Of a stretch of 64,000 bases of DNA, positions 1 through 8,734 are shown piece after piece (position 1 is the first letter of the stretch; each line of letters begins with the position of its first letter). The translations under genes were made by a program, and so were the position numbers. The notes below the pieces were generated by a model. It had not been told where the DNA came from, did no database searches, and saw only the letters and a list, made by a program, of their open reading frames with translations. This DNA is from Rugosimonospora africana (lineage in GTDB: Bacteria; Actinomycetota; Actinomycetes; Mycobacteriales; Micromonosporaceae): assembly GCF_016862975.1 (NCBI RefSeq), contig NZ_BONZ01000043.1, positions 62,001-126,000 on the forward strand, in the 5' to 3' direction.

Positions 1-488
1 TCGACTACGTCGACCTGTGGCTGGTGCACTGGCCTCCGGCGGGCCGCGCCGCGCCCCCGATGTGGCAGGAGTTCCTGACGGTACGGGACAAGGGAATGGC
101 GCGCGCCATCGGCGTGAGCAACTACCGCACCGACCAGATCGACGAACTGATCAAGGTCACCGGGGTGGCACCGGCGGTCAACCAGATCCCGTGGAGCCCC
201 GCCCAGCACGACCCGGGCCGGCTGGCCGACAGCCGCGACCGCGGGGTGCTCATCGAGGGGTACAGCCCGCTGCGGGGTACGCACCTGCGCGACCGCGTAC
301 TCGTCGAGATCGCCGAGGCGCACCAGGTGACGGTCCCGCAGGTGGTGCTGCGCTGGCACGTCCAGCACGGCATCCCGGTGATCCCGAAGTCCGCGCAGGC
401 GGACCGGATCAGGGAGAACTTCGACCTGTTCGACTTCTCGCTGACCGATCAGGAGATGAGCCGCGTCGACGGGCTTTCCACGGAGTGA
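1..488 (+). CDS. Aldo/keto reductase, C-terminal part
   Basis: NADPH-dependent aldehyde/ketone reductase of the aldo/keto reductase superfamily, cut by the left edge of the window (reading frame open from base 3). The first visible residues, DYVDLWLVHWP, are the AKR strand carrying the active-site His. Further on come the family stretch NQIPWSPAQHD and, near the end, VIPKS, where the cofactor phosphate is normally bound. About 160 residues remain of a usual 270-330, so the catalytic Asp/Tyr/Lys region is outside the window. The stop is TGA at 486-488. The substrate cannot be predicted from this part. A pair of hairpin-forming palindromes follows the stop. Confidence 0.9.
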   Translation, partial: DYVDLWLVHWPPAGRAAPPMWQEFLTVRDKGMARAIGVSNYRTDQIDELIKVTGVAPAVNQIPWSPAQHDPGRLADSRDRGVLIEGYSPLRGTHLRDRVLVEIAEAHQVTVPQVVLRWHVQHGIPVIPKSAQADRIRENFDLFDFSLTDQEMSRVDGLSTE

Positions 489-492
489 GCGC

Positions 493-526
493 GCGGACCG
501 GTCCGCGACGGGCTCGGACCGGTCCG
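493..526. terminator. Twin palindromes after the aldo/keto reductase
   Basis: GCGGACCGGTCCGC at 493-506 and CGGACCGGTCCG at 515-526 are two near-identical self-complementary blocks in direct order. They can also pair with each other into one longer hairpin. They lie just after the AKR stop and before the next gene. There is no T tract, as is common for terminators in high-GC actinomycetes. Confidence 0.5.
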
Positions 527-600
527 CATATCAGGACGCCCACTCTCCCTTGGCCGCCGCTCGCCTAGCCGGCTTCCGGGGAACTGGGCACGATGGACTC

Positions 601-1026
601 ATGGTCCCCCTCGAACTCGCGATCCGGCTGCGTGACGCCGGACTGACCTGGAAGCCCGCCGTCGGCGACTGGTTCGCCATACCCGACCGGGAGATGGACG
701 ACGACCTGTTCGTCCTCAGCGACATGACGATCCAGGTGTACGAGGTACCCGAAGGGTCGCTGATCGGGTTCAACGGCACCACCGAGTGGGCGCTGGACGA
801 CCTGGACAAGGACGAGGCGGTCTGGCTGCCCCGGGAGGATCAGCTCCGGGATCTGCTCGGTGCCGCGTTCGGCGCGCTGTCCCGGGTCGGAGACGCGTAC
901 CGGGTGACCGGCACCGGGATCGACGTCCTGGCCGACAGCGCGGAGCGCGCGTACGGCGAGGCGCTGCTCGGGGTCCTCAGTGGCCGGACGGGGGACGAGC
1001 CACCGCCGGATCGGCGGTTACCCTGA
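601..1026 (+). CDS. Conserved actinobacterial protein of unknown function
   Basis: Protein of 141 residues with no signal peptide or membrane segment. It resembles an actinobacterial family often labelled 'pilus assembly protein CpaE' without real support: it has the recurring stretches VPLELAIRLRDAGLTW, LFVLSDMT, IGFNGTTEWALD and DEAVWLPREDQLRDLLG. No catalytic motif is visible. The ATG at 601 is chosen because family members begin MVPL/VPLDLA; a TTG at 550 would add 17 residues without family character. The next gene starts 6 bases after the stop, so the two are probably cotranscribed. Confidence 0.75.
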   Translation: MVPLELAIRLRDAGLTWKPAVGDWFAIPDREMDDDLFVLSDMTIQVYEVPEGSLIGFNGTTEWALDDLDKDEAVWLPREDQLRDLLGAAFGALSRVGDAYRVTGTGIDVLADSAERAYGEALLGVLSGRTGDEPPPDRRLP

Positions 1027-1031
1027 GCGGC

Positions 1032-1703
1032 ATGGCTGACCTCCCCGATCGCCCGGTGCCCGCGGATCCCCGCCAGTTGCGTGCCTCGGACGCCGACCGC
1101 GAGCGGGTCGCCGAGGTCCTGCGCCGGGCTGCCGGCGAGGGCCGGCTGGCGCTCGACGAGCTGGAGGAGCGCCTCGGCGTGGTGTATGCCGCCCGGACCT
1201 ACGCCGAACTCGAGCCGGTCACGGCCGACCTGCCCTCGCACGCCGCGCCGCCGCCGATCCCGTCCGCGCCGCCGGTCCAGCGGAGGACCGGGAGCTCCAC
1301 CAAGGGCGGCGCCGTGGCCATCCTGGGCGGCTTCCAGCGCAAGGGAGCCTGGGACGCTCCCGGCGTCTTCACCTGCTTCGCCGTGATGGGCGGCGGCGAC
1401 ATCGACCTGCGAGAGGCGCGGCTGGTCGACGGGGAGATCACGATCTGGGCGTTCGCGCTGATGGGCGGCATCAACATCATCGTGCCGGAAGAGGCCGAGG
1501 TGCGCGTCAACGGCATCGGCATCATGGGCGGGTTCGACCACCGCGCGTCCGGGGCCGGCCAGGCCAACGGCCCGCGCATCACGATCAACGGACTGGCGTT
1601 CTGGGGCGGCGTCGACGTCCGGCGGTTGCCGTCCGAGGAAGAGCGGCAGCGCCGGAAGCTGGAACGCAAGCGGTTGAAGCGGGAGGGGCAGATCGAAGGC
1701 TGA
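1032..1703 (+). CDS. DUF1707 / LiaF-type cell-wall stress protein
   Basis: Protein of 223 residues. The N-terminal DUF1707 domain (about residues 7-60) has the signature RASDADRERVAEVLRRA followed by GRLALDELEERL. A proline-rich linker (about 70-90) leads to a C-terminal beta-rich region with repeated glycine strands (AILGGF, VMGGGDIDLR, LMGGINIIVP, IMGGFDHRA), like the DUF2154/LiaF C-terminal domain found in cell-wall antibiotic response proteins. The last residues are strongly basic. There is no transmembrane segment. DUF1707 is common in actinomycetes, but its biochemical role is not established. Start ATG 1032 gives the canonical domain start; the open frame further upstream overlaps the previous gene and is not used. 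Confidence 0.85.
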   Translation: MADLPDRPVPADPRQLRASDADRERVAEVLRRAAGEGRLALDELEERLGVVYAARTYAELEPVTADLPSHAAPPPIPSAPPVQRRTGSSTKGGAVAILGGFQRKGAWDAPGVFTCFAVMGGGDIDLREARLVDGEITIWAFALMGGINIIVPEEAEVRVNGIGIMGGFDHRASGAGQANGPRITINGLAFWGGVDVRRLPSEEERQRRKLERKRLKREGQIEG

Positions 1704-1789
1704 TCGGTCTGCCGTTATTGCGGGAATCGATGCGCTTTCGGCACTCGCGGGGGACGTACCGAACGCAGCTATTCGCATACTCTGGTCTC

Positions 1790-4231
1790 GTGTTCCGGCG
1801 ACGTAGGGTCCGCAAGCGTGACCACAGCCTGTTCTCCAATGCCACGGCCCTGATCGCGTGCGGACTGCTCGCCGGTGTCGTGGTCGCCGCGGCGGTCTTC
1901 CCCGCGGTCGCCATGTCCGGCCTGGCCGCCAAGGCGGGTGCCGATGGCTTCGACGACCTGCCCACCCAACTGACGGTCACGCGGTCGCCGCAGATCAGTT
2001 ATGTCTACGCCTCCGACGGCAAGACGCTGATCTCCACGTTCTACGACGAGAACCGGCGCGACGTGCCCATCGCGCAGGTCGCCGAGGTCATGCAACACGC
2101 CATGGTGGCAGCCGAGGACATGCGCTTCTACCAGCACCACGGCGTGGACGTGAAGGGTGCGGCCCGCGCCCTGGTGGCCAACCAGCAGTCCGGCCAGACC
2201 GAGCAGGGCGCGTCGACGCTGACCATGCAGTATGTGCGGCAGGCGATCGAGTATTCGGCGTCCTCGCCGCAGGAGGTCGTCGACGCCACCTCGGACACGC
2301 CGGCGCGCAAGCTGCGCGAGATGCGCTACGCGCTGGCGCTGGAGAAGACCCTCAACAAGCAGCAGATCCTTGAGCGCTACATGAACATCGCGCCGTTCGG
2401 CAACGGCGCCTTCGGGATCTACGCCGCCGCGGAGGTCTACTTCGGCAAGCCGCCCGGCCAGCTCAACCTGGCCGAGGCGTCGTTGCTGGCGGGCCTGCCG
2501 AAGGCACCCAGCTCGTACGATCCGATGACCACGCAGGGGCTCAAGTTCGCGATGGAGCGGCGCGACAACTACGTGCTGGCCAACATGGTGAAGATGGGCT
2601 ACATCAGCGAGGCCGAGCGGCAGGCTGTGATCAAGGCGCCGCTGAAGTTCACCGGCAAGCCCACGCCCAACGGCTGCGCGCTGGTGACGAACAACAGCTG
2701 GGGCTTCTTCTGCGATTACTTCTACCGCTGGTGGCTGCAGCAGCCGGCGTTCGGCGCCGACGCGTACGAGCGGGAAAACCGGCTCAAGACGGGCGGCTAC
2801 TCGATCGTCACGTCGCTGGACGTGGGCGCGCAGGCGGCGGCCAAGAAGCACATCGAGCAGCTGGACAAGACCGGGAGCAATCCGAGCGCCTTGATGCTCG
2901 CCGGCGTCGAGCCGGGCACCGGGCACATCGAGCTGATGGCGGCGAACCGGAACTACAGCAACGACCAGTCGCACAATCCGCTGACCACCGACCCGATGAA
3001 GCGCAAGTACGGCGTCCGGGGCAACACCCCCAACACCACCAACCCGCTGATCAGCGGCGGCGGCGACATCAACGGATACCAGGCCGGGTCGTCGTTCAAG
3101 GTGTTCACCATGGTGGCCGCGTTGGAGCAGGGAGTCTCGCTCAACTACAACATCGACACCACGTCGCCGTACGTCTCGCACTACGTCATCGACCCGGGCA
3201 GCCCGGCGGCCTGCAACGGTCCGCACTACTGTCCGGTCAACGACAACCCGTCCTGGATGAACGGGTCCCGCAACATGTGGACCGGCCTGGGCCGCTCGGT
3301 CAACACCTACTGGGTGCCGATGGAGGAGAAGATCGGCGCGCAGAACGCGGTCAACGCGGCCAAGAGCCTGGGCATCCAGTTCCGCGCGGGGAACGACGCC
3401 AAGCTGGCCGCCAACGCCAGCCAGTGGGGCGCGTTCACGCTCGGCGTCTCCGCGACCACTCCGCTGGACATGGCCAACGCCTACGCCTCCCTGGCCGCGG
3501 ACGGCAAATACTGCGAACCGCTGCCCGTCGTCGCCATCCGCGACTTCTCCGGCGCCAAGCTCGACGCCGCAACCCCCCGCTGTCACCAGGCGGTCCCGGT
3601 CAACGTGGCGCGAGCCGCGGTGGACGCGATGCGCTGCCCGGTCGGCGACCAGTCGACTTACGGACAGTGCGACGGCGCGACCGCCGCGAACATCCGCGGC
3701 ATGGTCGGCAAGCCGACGGCGGGCAAGACCGGAACCACCGACGGCAACATGACCGCGACACTGATCGCGATGACCAAGCAGCTCGCGGTCGGCGGCATCC
3801 TCGCCGACCCGGACTGGCCGACGACCACCCATCTGGTACGCGACGTGGGCGGCCGCGACCCGCACGCCGGTGTGGTCAACCCGGCGGTCGGCGAGACCCT
3901 GCACGACTTCATGGTCGGCAAGCCCGGCATCGGCTTCACCGCCCCGCCCCGCAACCTGGCGTTCGGGAAACAGTCCGGGATGCCGAACGTGACCTGCCAG
4001 TCGGTCGCTTCGGCGACCAGCAAGCTCAAGGGGGCCGGGTTCAAGGTGACCGTGGACCGGACCCCGATGACCTCGAAGTGCGCGGCGGGGACGGTCGCGC
4101 AGGCCAGCCTGTCCGGCGGGACGGTCACACTGATCGTGAGCAAGGGTGGCGGTGCCACCACGCCGCCCACCCGCGGCGGCGTCAAGCCGCCCACCCGGGG
4201 TGCCCCGCCGTCTCGGGGCGGCCACGGCTAG
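1790..4231 (+). CDS. Class A penicillin-binding protein with PASTA domain
   Basis: Bifunctional peptidoglycan synthase of 813 residues, polymerising glycan strands and cross-linking stem peptides outside the membrane. A basic cytoplasmic start (FRRRRVRKRD) precedes a single membrane anchor (about 20-45). The GT51 transglycosylase domain has its catalytic Glu in EDMRFYQHHG (Glu109) and the QGASTLTMQYVRQ motif. The transpeptidase domain has SSFK (Ser434, Lys437), SVN and KTGT (Lys646). A PASTA domain occupies about 731-795 and is followed by a Pro/Arg/Gly-rich tail. Start: GTG 1790 places the basic segment first, as in actinobacterial homologues; in-frame TTG 1718 and ATG 1730 would add 24 or 20 residues. 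The gene is monocistronic by spacing. Confidence 0.95.
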   Translation: MFRRRRVRKRDHSLFSNATALIACGLLAGVVVAAAVFPAVAMSGLAAKAGADGFDDLPTQLTVTRSPQISYVYASDGKTLISTFYDENRRDVPIAQVAEVMQHAMVAAEDMRFYQHHGVDVKGAARALVANQQSGQTEQGASTLTMQYVRQAIEYSASSPQEVVDATSDTPARKLREMRYALALEKTLNKQQILERYMNIAPFGNGAFGIYAAAEVYFGKPPGQLNLAEASLLAGLPKAPSSYDPMTTQGLKFAMERRDNYVLANMVKMGYISEAERQAVIKAPLKFTGKPTPNGCALVTNNSWGFFCDYFYRWWLQQPAFGADAYERENRLKTGGYSIVTSLDVGAQAAAKKHIEQLDKTGSNPSALMLAGVEPGTGHIELMAANRNYSNDQSHNPLTTDPMKRKYGVRGNTPNTTNPLISGGGDINGYQAGSSFKVFTMVAALEQGVSLNYNIDTTSPYVSHYVIDPGSPAACNGPHYCPVNDNPSWMNGSRNMWTGLGRSVNTYWVPMEEKIGAQNAVNAAKSLGIQFRAGNDAKLAANASQWGAFTLGVSATTPLDMANAYASLAADGKYCEPLPVVAIRDFSGAKLDAATPRCHQAVPVNVARAAVDAMRCPVGDQSTYGQCDGATAANIRGMVGKPTAGKTGTTDGNMTATLIAMTKQLAVGGILADPDWPTTTHLVRDVGGRDPHAGVVNPAVGETLHDFMVGKPGIGFTAPPRNLAFGKQSGMPNVTCQSVASATSKLKGAGFKVTVDRTPMTSKCAAGTVAQASLSGGTVTLIVSKGGGATTPPTRGGVKPPTRGAPPSRGGHG

Positions 4232-4460
4232 ACCCGACCGGCAGGTCGTGCCGCGGACCTTGGCACCGGTTGACCGGTGGTCTACGGTGTAGCTCGTATC
4301 AGCCAGGGGGAGGCGTTTGGGGGGTTCGCCTCCACCACAAGCTGGCTGCGGCTGCGCTCCCCCAGGGGGCTGTTCCGGGCTCCATCCGCTTCATCAATAA
4401 CGGCAGGCGGGTCACGATGCGGGCTGGCGAGCCCGGAGCACGGTGACCTGACTCGATCAG
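4232..4460 (+). promoter_or_regulatory. Structured leader before the GGDEF/HD-GYP gene
   Basis: This is a 229-base gap. It holds an inverted repeat CACCGG-TTGA-CCGGTG at 4264-4279, which could be a weak terminator for the PBP gene or an operator. It also holds a perfect 7-bp hairpin, GGAGGCG (4309-4315) with CGCCTCC (4327-4333) around an 11-base G-rich loop. Downstream is CCCCC-A-GGGGG (about 4369-4379). I looked for a GEMM-type cyclic-di-GMP aptamer because of the downstream enzyme and could not recognise its conserved core. A short open frame at 4277-4510 overlaps the next gene and is not credible as a gene. Confidence 0.4.
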
Positions 4461-6599
4461 ATGACCGTGGGGGAAGCCCCGATGGAACCGAAGACGCGAC
4501 GTGGCGTTGACGGCTGGTTCGTCTACCTGGTCGGCGGGCTGAGCGTCGTCGCGGCGTACTGCCTGGTGCCGGGGCAGGAGACCGGCCGGGCCGTACGGGT
4601 GGCGCTGTACTGCCTGGTGGGTGTGTCGGCCGCGGTGGCTCTCGGGTACGGACTGTGGCGACACCGTCCCCCGCAGTGGTTGCCCTGGCTGTTGCTCGGC
4701 GTCAGCCAGCTGATGTATGCCGGCGCCGACGCCGGGGTACGGCTGGCGAACCTGGCCGGGGTGACCGTACCGTGGCCGGTCCTCAACCTGCTGTACCTGT
4801 CCCACTACCCGTTGTTGGTGGTCGGGCTCAGCCTGCTCGTCCGCGCCCGGATTCCGGGCCGGGACCTGGCCGGCCTGCTGGACGCGGGCGTGCTCGTCGT
4901 GGTGGCGGCGCTGCCGTACTGGCTGTACCTCATCGAGCCGCACTCCCACCACCACACGTCGCTGGCCGTGAAGGCGGTCTGCGTCGGGTACCCGGTGATG
5001 GACCTGGCGTTGCTCGCGGTCGCGGTGCGGCTGATGCTCGGCGCCGGACGCCGGCCGGCCGCGTTCCTGCTGCTGTCCGGTTACCTGGCGGCGATCCTGA
5101 CGGCCGACACCTGGTACGCGATAGAACGGTTGCACGGCGCCCACATGTCCGGCCGGGCGCTGAACCTGGTCTGGCTCATCGGCGACCTGTGCCTCGGCGC
5201 CGCCGCGCTGCACCCGTCGATGCGCCGGCTCGGGGAGCGGTCACACACCAGGGACGCGGGCCGGGTGCCGCTGCGGGTCGTCGCGCTGTCCGCGACCGCG
5301 TTCACCGCGCCGGTGATGCTCCTCGTCGAGTTTTCCAACCGGGAGTACCGCGACATCCCGGCCACCGCGGTCGGTTGCGCGCTGCTGTTCGGGCTCACCG
5401 TCATCCGGGTCGGCGGTCTCGTGGCCGACCAGCGGCGCTCGGCCATCACCGACGCCCTGACCGGACTGCACACCCGGCAGTTCGTCGAGGCGCAGCTCGC
5501 CCTGGAGGTGGCCCGGGCACGGCGGGCCGACACCACGGTGGCGATGTTCGTCATCGACATCGACGGCTTCCAGTCGATCAATGACCGGTACGGACACGCG
5601 GCAGGCGACCGGGCGCTGGTCGAGATCGCCGAGCGGCTGCGCGCGGCGGCCCGGCCCGGCGACGTGCTCGGCCGTTACGGCGGCGAGGAGTTCGCCGTGC
5701 TGGCACCCGGGATCTGCCCGGACGAACTCGCCGCGATGGCGCACCGGTTGTCCGAGCGGCTGACCGGCAGCCCGCTCGCGGTGTCGACGACCACCATGCT
5801 GATGATCACCGTGTCGGTCGGTGCAGTCAGCTATCCGAGCGGCGGCGACACCCCGGACGAGCTGGTCGCGGCCGTCGACCGGGCGCTGGCGCGGGCCAAG
5901 GAACGCGACTGGGCCCGGTTGTCGTACCGGGGCCCGGCGCGATCCGGTGCGGCGCCGGCCGTCCTGCTCGGCGGCGAGGCGCCGATGGTCGACTACCTGC
6001 GCCAGATCGCCGACCGGGTCGACCTCTGGCTGTCCGCGCAGGAGCACAGCACGGCGATCGCCCGGTGGGCGACCGTACTGTCCGGGCGACTCGGCCTCGA
6101 CGAGGCCACCGGCTGGCGGCTGGAGCTGGCCGGCCGGCTGCACGACGTCGGGAAGATCGTGGTGCCGGAGTCGATCCTCACCAAGCCGGCCCGGCTGACC
6201 GATGAGGAGTGGCTGCTGCTGCGCCAGCATCCCGACCACGGGTCGCGGTTGGCTCGGCTGGTGCCGGGGTTCGACGCGGTCGCCGAGTCGATCCGGCAGC
6301 ACCACGAGCGGTACGACGGCGACGGGTACCCGGACCGGCTGGCCGGTTCGGATATCCGGCTGGAGGCGAGGATCATCGCGGTCTGCGACTCGTGGGCGGC
6401 CATGCGCTCGGACCGGGCGTACCAGGCGGCGCTGAGCGAGGACCAGGCGCGCGAACAGATGTGGGCGGGCCGGGGCACCCAGTTCGATCCGGACCTCGTC
6501 GACCTGTTCCTGGACCTGCACGAGCGCGGCGAGGTCGGGGCCCTGCGCCTGCTGCGGCCCGCGGAGCCGGAGCGGACGTTCCAGAAGTCCGTCCCCTAG
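4461..6599 (+). CDS. Membrane GGDEF / HD-GYP cyclic-di-GMP enzyme
   Basis: Protein of 712 residues with both a diguanylate cyclase domain and a phosphodiesterase-type domain. The N-terminal 300 residues form about ten hydrophobic segments, a possible membrane sensor without a named family. A GGDEF domain follows, with an intact active site GGEEF (407-411) and the preceding DIDGFQSINDRYGHAAGD. The C-terminal HD-GYP domain has HDVGK (561-565) and HHERYDGDGYP, the metal-binding signature of cyclic-di-GMP hydrolases. Both active sites look complete, so the protein could make or degrade the messenger depending on its signal. It stands alone between unrelated genes. ATG 4461 is the first start in frame after the structured leader. 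Confidence 0.95.
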   Translation: MTVGEAPMEPKTRRGVDGWFVYLVGGLSVVAAYCLVPGQETGRAVRVALYCLVGVSAAVALGYGLWRHRPPQWLPWLLLGVSQLMYAGADAGVRLANLAGVTVPWPVLNLLYLSHYPLLVVGLSLLVRARIPGRDLAGLLDAGVLVVVAALPYWLYLIEPHSHHHTSLAVKAVCVGYPVMDLALLAVAVRLMLGAGRRPAAFLLLSGYLAAILTADTWYAIERLHGAHMSGRALNLVWLIGDLCLGAAALHPSMRRLGERSHTRDAGRVPLRVVALSATAFTAPVMLLVEFSNREYRDIPATAVGCALLFGLTVIRVGGLVADQRRSAITDALTGLHTRQFVEAQLALEVARARRADTTVAMFVIDIDGFQSINDRYGHAAGDRALVEIAERLRAAARPGDVLGRYGGEEFAVLAPGICPDELAAMAHRLSERLTGSPLAVSTTTMLMITVSVGAVSYPSGGDTPDELVAAVDRALARAKERDWARLSYRGPARSGAAPAVLLGGEAPMVDYLRQIADRVDLWLSAQEHSTAIARWATVLSGRLGLDEATGWRLELAGRLHDVGKIVVPESILTKPARLTDEEWLLLRQHPDHGSRLARLVPGFDAVAESIRQHHERYDGDGYPDRLAGSDIRLEARIIAVCDSWAAMRSDRAYQAALSEDQAREQMWAGRGTQFDPDLVDLFLDLHERGEVGALRLLRPAEPERTFQKSVP

Positions 6600-6635
6600 C
6601 CGACCGGGCACGCCTCCGTCCATTGTGGACAACCT

Positions 6636-6660
6636 GGCACGCCGGCCGGAGTGTCGTGCC
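6636..6660 (+). terminator. Possible terminator after the GGDEF/HD-GYP gene
   Basis: GGCACG (6636-6641) pairs with CGTGCC (6655-6660) around a 13-base loop, 37 bases after the stop. The stem is short and there is no T tract. Just upstream, 6618-6630 reads GTCCATTGTGGAC, a 13-base palindrome that recurs in this window. Confidence 0.35.
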
Positions 6661-6734
6661 GTCTCCACTTGCGGGTCGCTACCGGTGGGGGTAGGCAGAG
6701 GAATGTCGATGTTTCGTCGTACCGGGGAGGCACT

Positions 6735-8600
6735 ATGAGGCCGAGTCGCGGGTTGCGCCGCTCTGTGTTGCGGCGCGGCTACCTGCTGGCGGCGTTCGCC
6801 GCGGCGACCGCGCTGGCGGTGCCGGGCACTGCGATGGCCGCGACGCCGGCCGGTCACTCTCCCGGTGGGGGTGCCCCGCCGACAGGGGTCACGCCCTCGG
6901 GAGCCACCGCCGTGGGCTTCGGCGGTGCGGTGGCCACGGTCGACCCGACCGCGACCAGCGTCGGCTTGGAGGTGCTGCGGCGCGGCGGCAACGCGGTCGA
7001 CGCCGCGGTGGCGGCCGCGGCCACGCTCGGAGTCACCGAGCCGTTCTCGTCGGGCATCGGCGGCGGCGGCTTCTTCGTGTACTACGACGCCCGCACCCGC
7101 AGCGTGCACACCCTCGACGGCCGGGAGACGGCACCGGTCTCGATGGACCAGAACGCGTTCGTGAACTCGAGCACCGGGCAGCCCTACGCGTTCCAGGAAG
7201 GCAGGGTCAGCGGCATCTCGGCCGGCATTCCCGGCTCACTGCTGACCTGGCAGACGGCGCTGCACAACTGGGGCAGCGGGTCGCTTCGCGACGCCCTGGC
7301 CCCGGCGATCGGCGTGGCGCAGCACGGGTTCCCGGTCGACGCCACGTTCGCCGGCCAGATCAGCAGCAACGCGGCCGCGTTCAGCCAGTTCACCTCCACC
7401 CGGGCGCTGTACCTGCCGAATGGCGCCCCGCCCGCGGTCGGCTCGACGTTCCGCAATCCCGACCTGGCGAACACGTACCGGCTGATCGCCCGCGACGGCG
7501 TGCGGGCGTTCTACCGCGGCCCGATCGCCGGCGACATCGTGCACACGGTGCAGCACCCGCCGCTGGCGGCGGATCCGGCGATGCCGTGGGCATACCAGAT
7601 CCGGCCGGGCACCATGCGAACCTCGGACCTGGCCGCCTACACGGTGCGCCAGCCCGCGCCGACCCACGTCACCTACCACGGCCTCGACGTGTACGGCATG
7701 GCCACCCCGTCCAGCGGCGGCAGCACGACCGGTGAGGCGCTGGACATCCTGAAGAACTTCGACCTGGCGCACGAGTCGCGCACCACCGCGATGAACGACT
7801 ACCTCGAAGCCAGCGCGCTGGCATTCGCCGACCGCAACCGCTTCGTCGGCGACTACACGCCGCGGTCCGAGTTGAACGCCCTGCTCACCAACGACTTCGG
7901 CAAGCAGCGGGCCTGCCAGGTCAATCAGGCGCACGCGCTGGCCGCCCCGGTGGGGCCGGGCGTGCCGGGCGGCAGCGCCGGGTGCACGGCGTCGGCCGGC
8001 ACCGCGGACGACAGCAACGAGCAGAGCACCACCAACCTGACGGTGGCCGACCGGTGGGGCAACGTGGTCGAGTACACGCTGACCATCGAGCAGATCGGTG
8101 GCAACGCGATGCTGGTGCCCGGCCGCGGTTTCCTGCTGAACAACGAGCTGACCGACTTCAACTTCACCCCGACCCAGGGCAGCGCACCGGATCCGAACCT
8201 GCCCGGCCCGGGCAAGCGGCCGCGCAGTTCGATGTCGCCGACCATCCTGCTCGACCACGGCCGCCCGTTCCTGGCGGTGGGCTCGCCGGGTGGCGCGACC
8301 ATCATCACCACGGTGCTGCAGATTCTGGTCAACCGGCTCGACTTCGGGATGAGCCTGCCGGACGCGATCGCCGCGCCACGGGCCTCCCAGCGCAACAGCG
8401 CGACGACCGACGTGGAGCAGCCCTTCCTGGATTCTCCGCAGGCCGGCGCACTGGCCGCGTTGGGGTATAAGTGGGGCACCCCGGCAGAGATCGGGGCGGC
8501 CACCGGCATCGAGTTCCTGTCCGGCAACCGGCTGCTCGCGGCGGCCGAGCCGGTGCGACGGGGGAGCGGATCGGCCGGGGTGGTGCATCCCACGCGTTGA
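6735..8600 (+). CDS. ggt: Gamma-glutamyltransferase, secreted
   Basis: Self-processing N-terminal-nucleophile enzyme of 621 residues that transfers or hydrolyses the gamma-glutamyl group of glutathione and related peptides. A signal peptide with basic start and hydrophobic core ends near AMAAT (about residue 35), so it acts outside the membrane. The large-subunit region shows GGNAVDAAVAAAATLGV and SSGIGGGGFFVYYD. The small subunit is predicted to begin at Thr432 in STTNLTV after autocleavage; later conserved parts are KRPRSSMSPTI and GSPGGATIITTV. The usual TTH is TTN here, a small variation. The Shine-Dalgarno GGGGAGG at 6723-6729 fixes ATG 6735; longer frames have no such site. Confidence 0.95.
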   Translation: MRPSRGLRRSVLRRGYLLAAFAAATALAVPGTAMAATPAGHSPGGGAPPTGVTPSGATAVGFGGAVATVDPTATSVGLEVLRRGGNAVDAAVAAAATLGVTEPFSSGIGGGGFFVYYDARTRSVHTLDGRETAPVSMDQNAFVNSSTGQPYAFQEGRVSGISAGIPGSLLTWQTALHNWGSGSLRDALAPAIGVAQHGFPVDATFAGQISSNAAAFSQFTSTRALYLPNGAPPAVGSTFRNPDLANTYRLIARDGVRAFYRGPIAGDIVHTVQHPPLAADPAMPWAYQIRPGTMRTSDLAAYTVRQPAPTHVTYHGLDVYGMATPSSGGSTTGEALDILKNFDLAHESRTTAMNDYLEASALAFADRNRFVGDYTPRSELNALLTNDFGKQRACQVNQAHALAAPVGPGVPGGSAGCTASAGTADDSNEQSTTNLTVADRWGNVVEYTLTIEQIGGNAMLVPGRGFLLNNELTDFNFTPTQGSAPDPNLPGPGKRPRSSMSPTILLDHGRPFLAVGSPGGATIITTVLQILVNRLDFGMSLPDAIAAPRASQRNSATTDVEQPFLDSPQAGALAALGYKWGTPAEIGAATGIEFLSGNRLLAAAEPVRRGSGSAGVVHPTR

Positions 8601-8734
8601 CCGACATGACTACCGAATCCGGCGGGGCGGCCAGTGGCGGCCCCGCCGGGCTGTCCGGGTACGAACTCGCACCGCCCGCCGGACCGGGCCTGCGGACGGT
8701 GCCCCACAACGGTTCCGTGGGGGCCAGGCACACT

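Noticed and set aside
1769-4225. Long minus-strand open frame of 818 codons opposite the penicillin-binding protein
   Set aside because: It mirrors the PBP gene in a GC-rich codon pattern, its product is Arg/His/Gly-rich without any domain, and the plus strand has all catalytic motifs. The same holds for the long antisense frames opposite GH3 (13669-16692), the inositol genes (20412-23165), the acyl-CoA genes (28612-30921) and alpha-galactosidase (37938-40583).
4232-4460. Cyclic-di-GMP riboswitch
   Set aside because: The hairpins do not show the conserved GEMM core or tetraloop and receptor; kept only as an undefined leader.
4277-4510. Short open frame of 77 codons in the GGDEF/HD-GYP leader
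   Set aside because: It has no ribosome site, overlaps the real gene start in another frame and shows no recognisable protein features.
8471-8734. Longer N-terminus for the ROK kinase
   Set aside because: Codons from 8471 overlap the end of ggt in another frame, and the added residues are low-complexity; only the ATG at 8606 remains a weak alternative.
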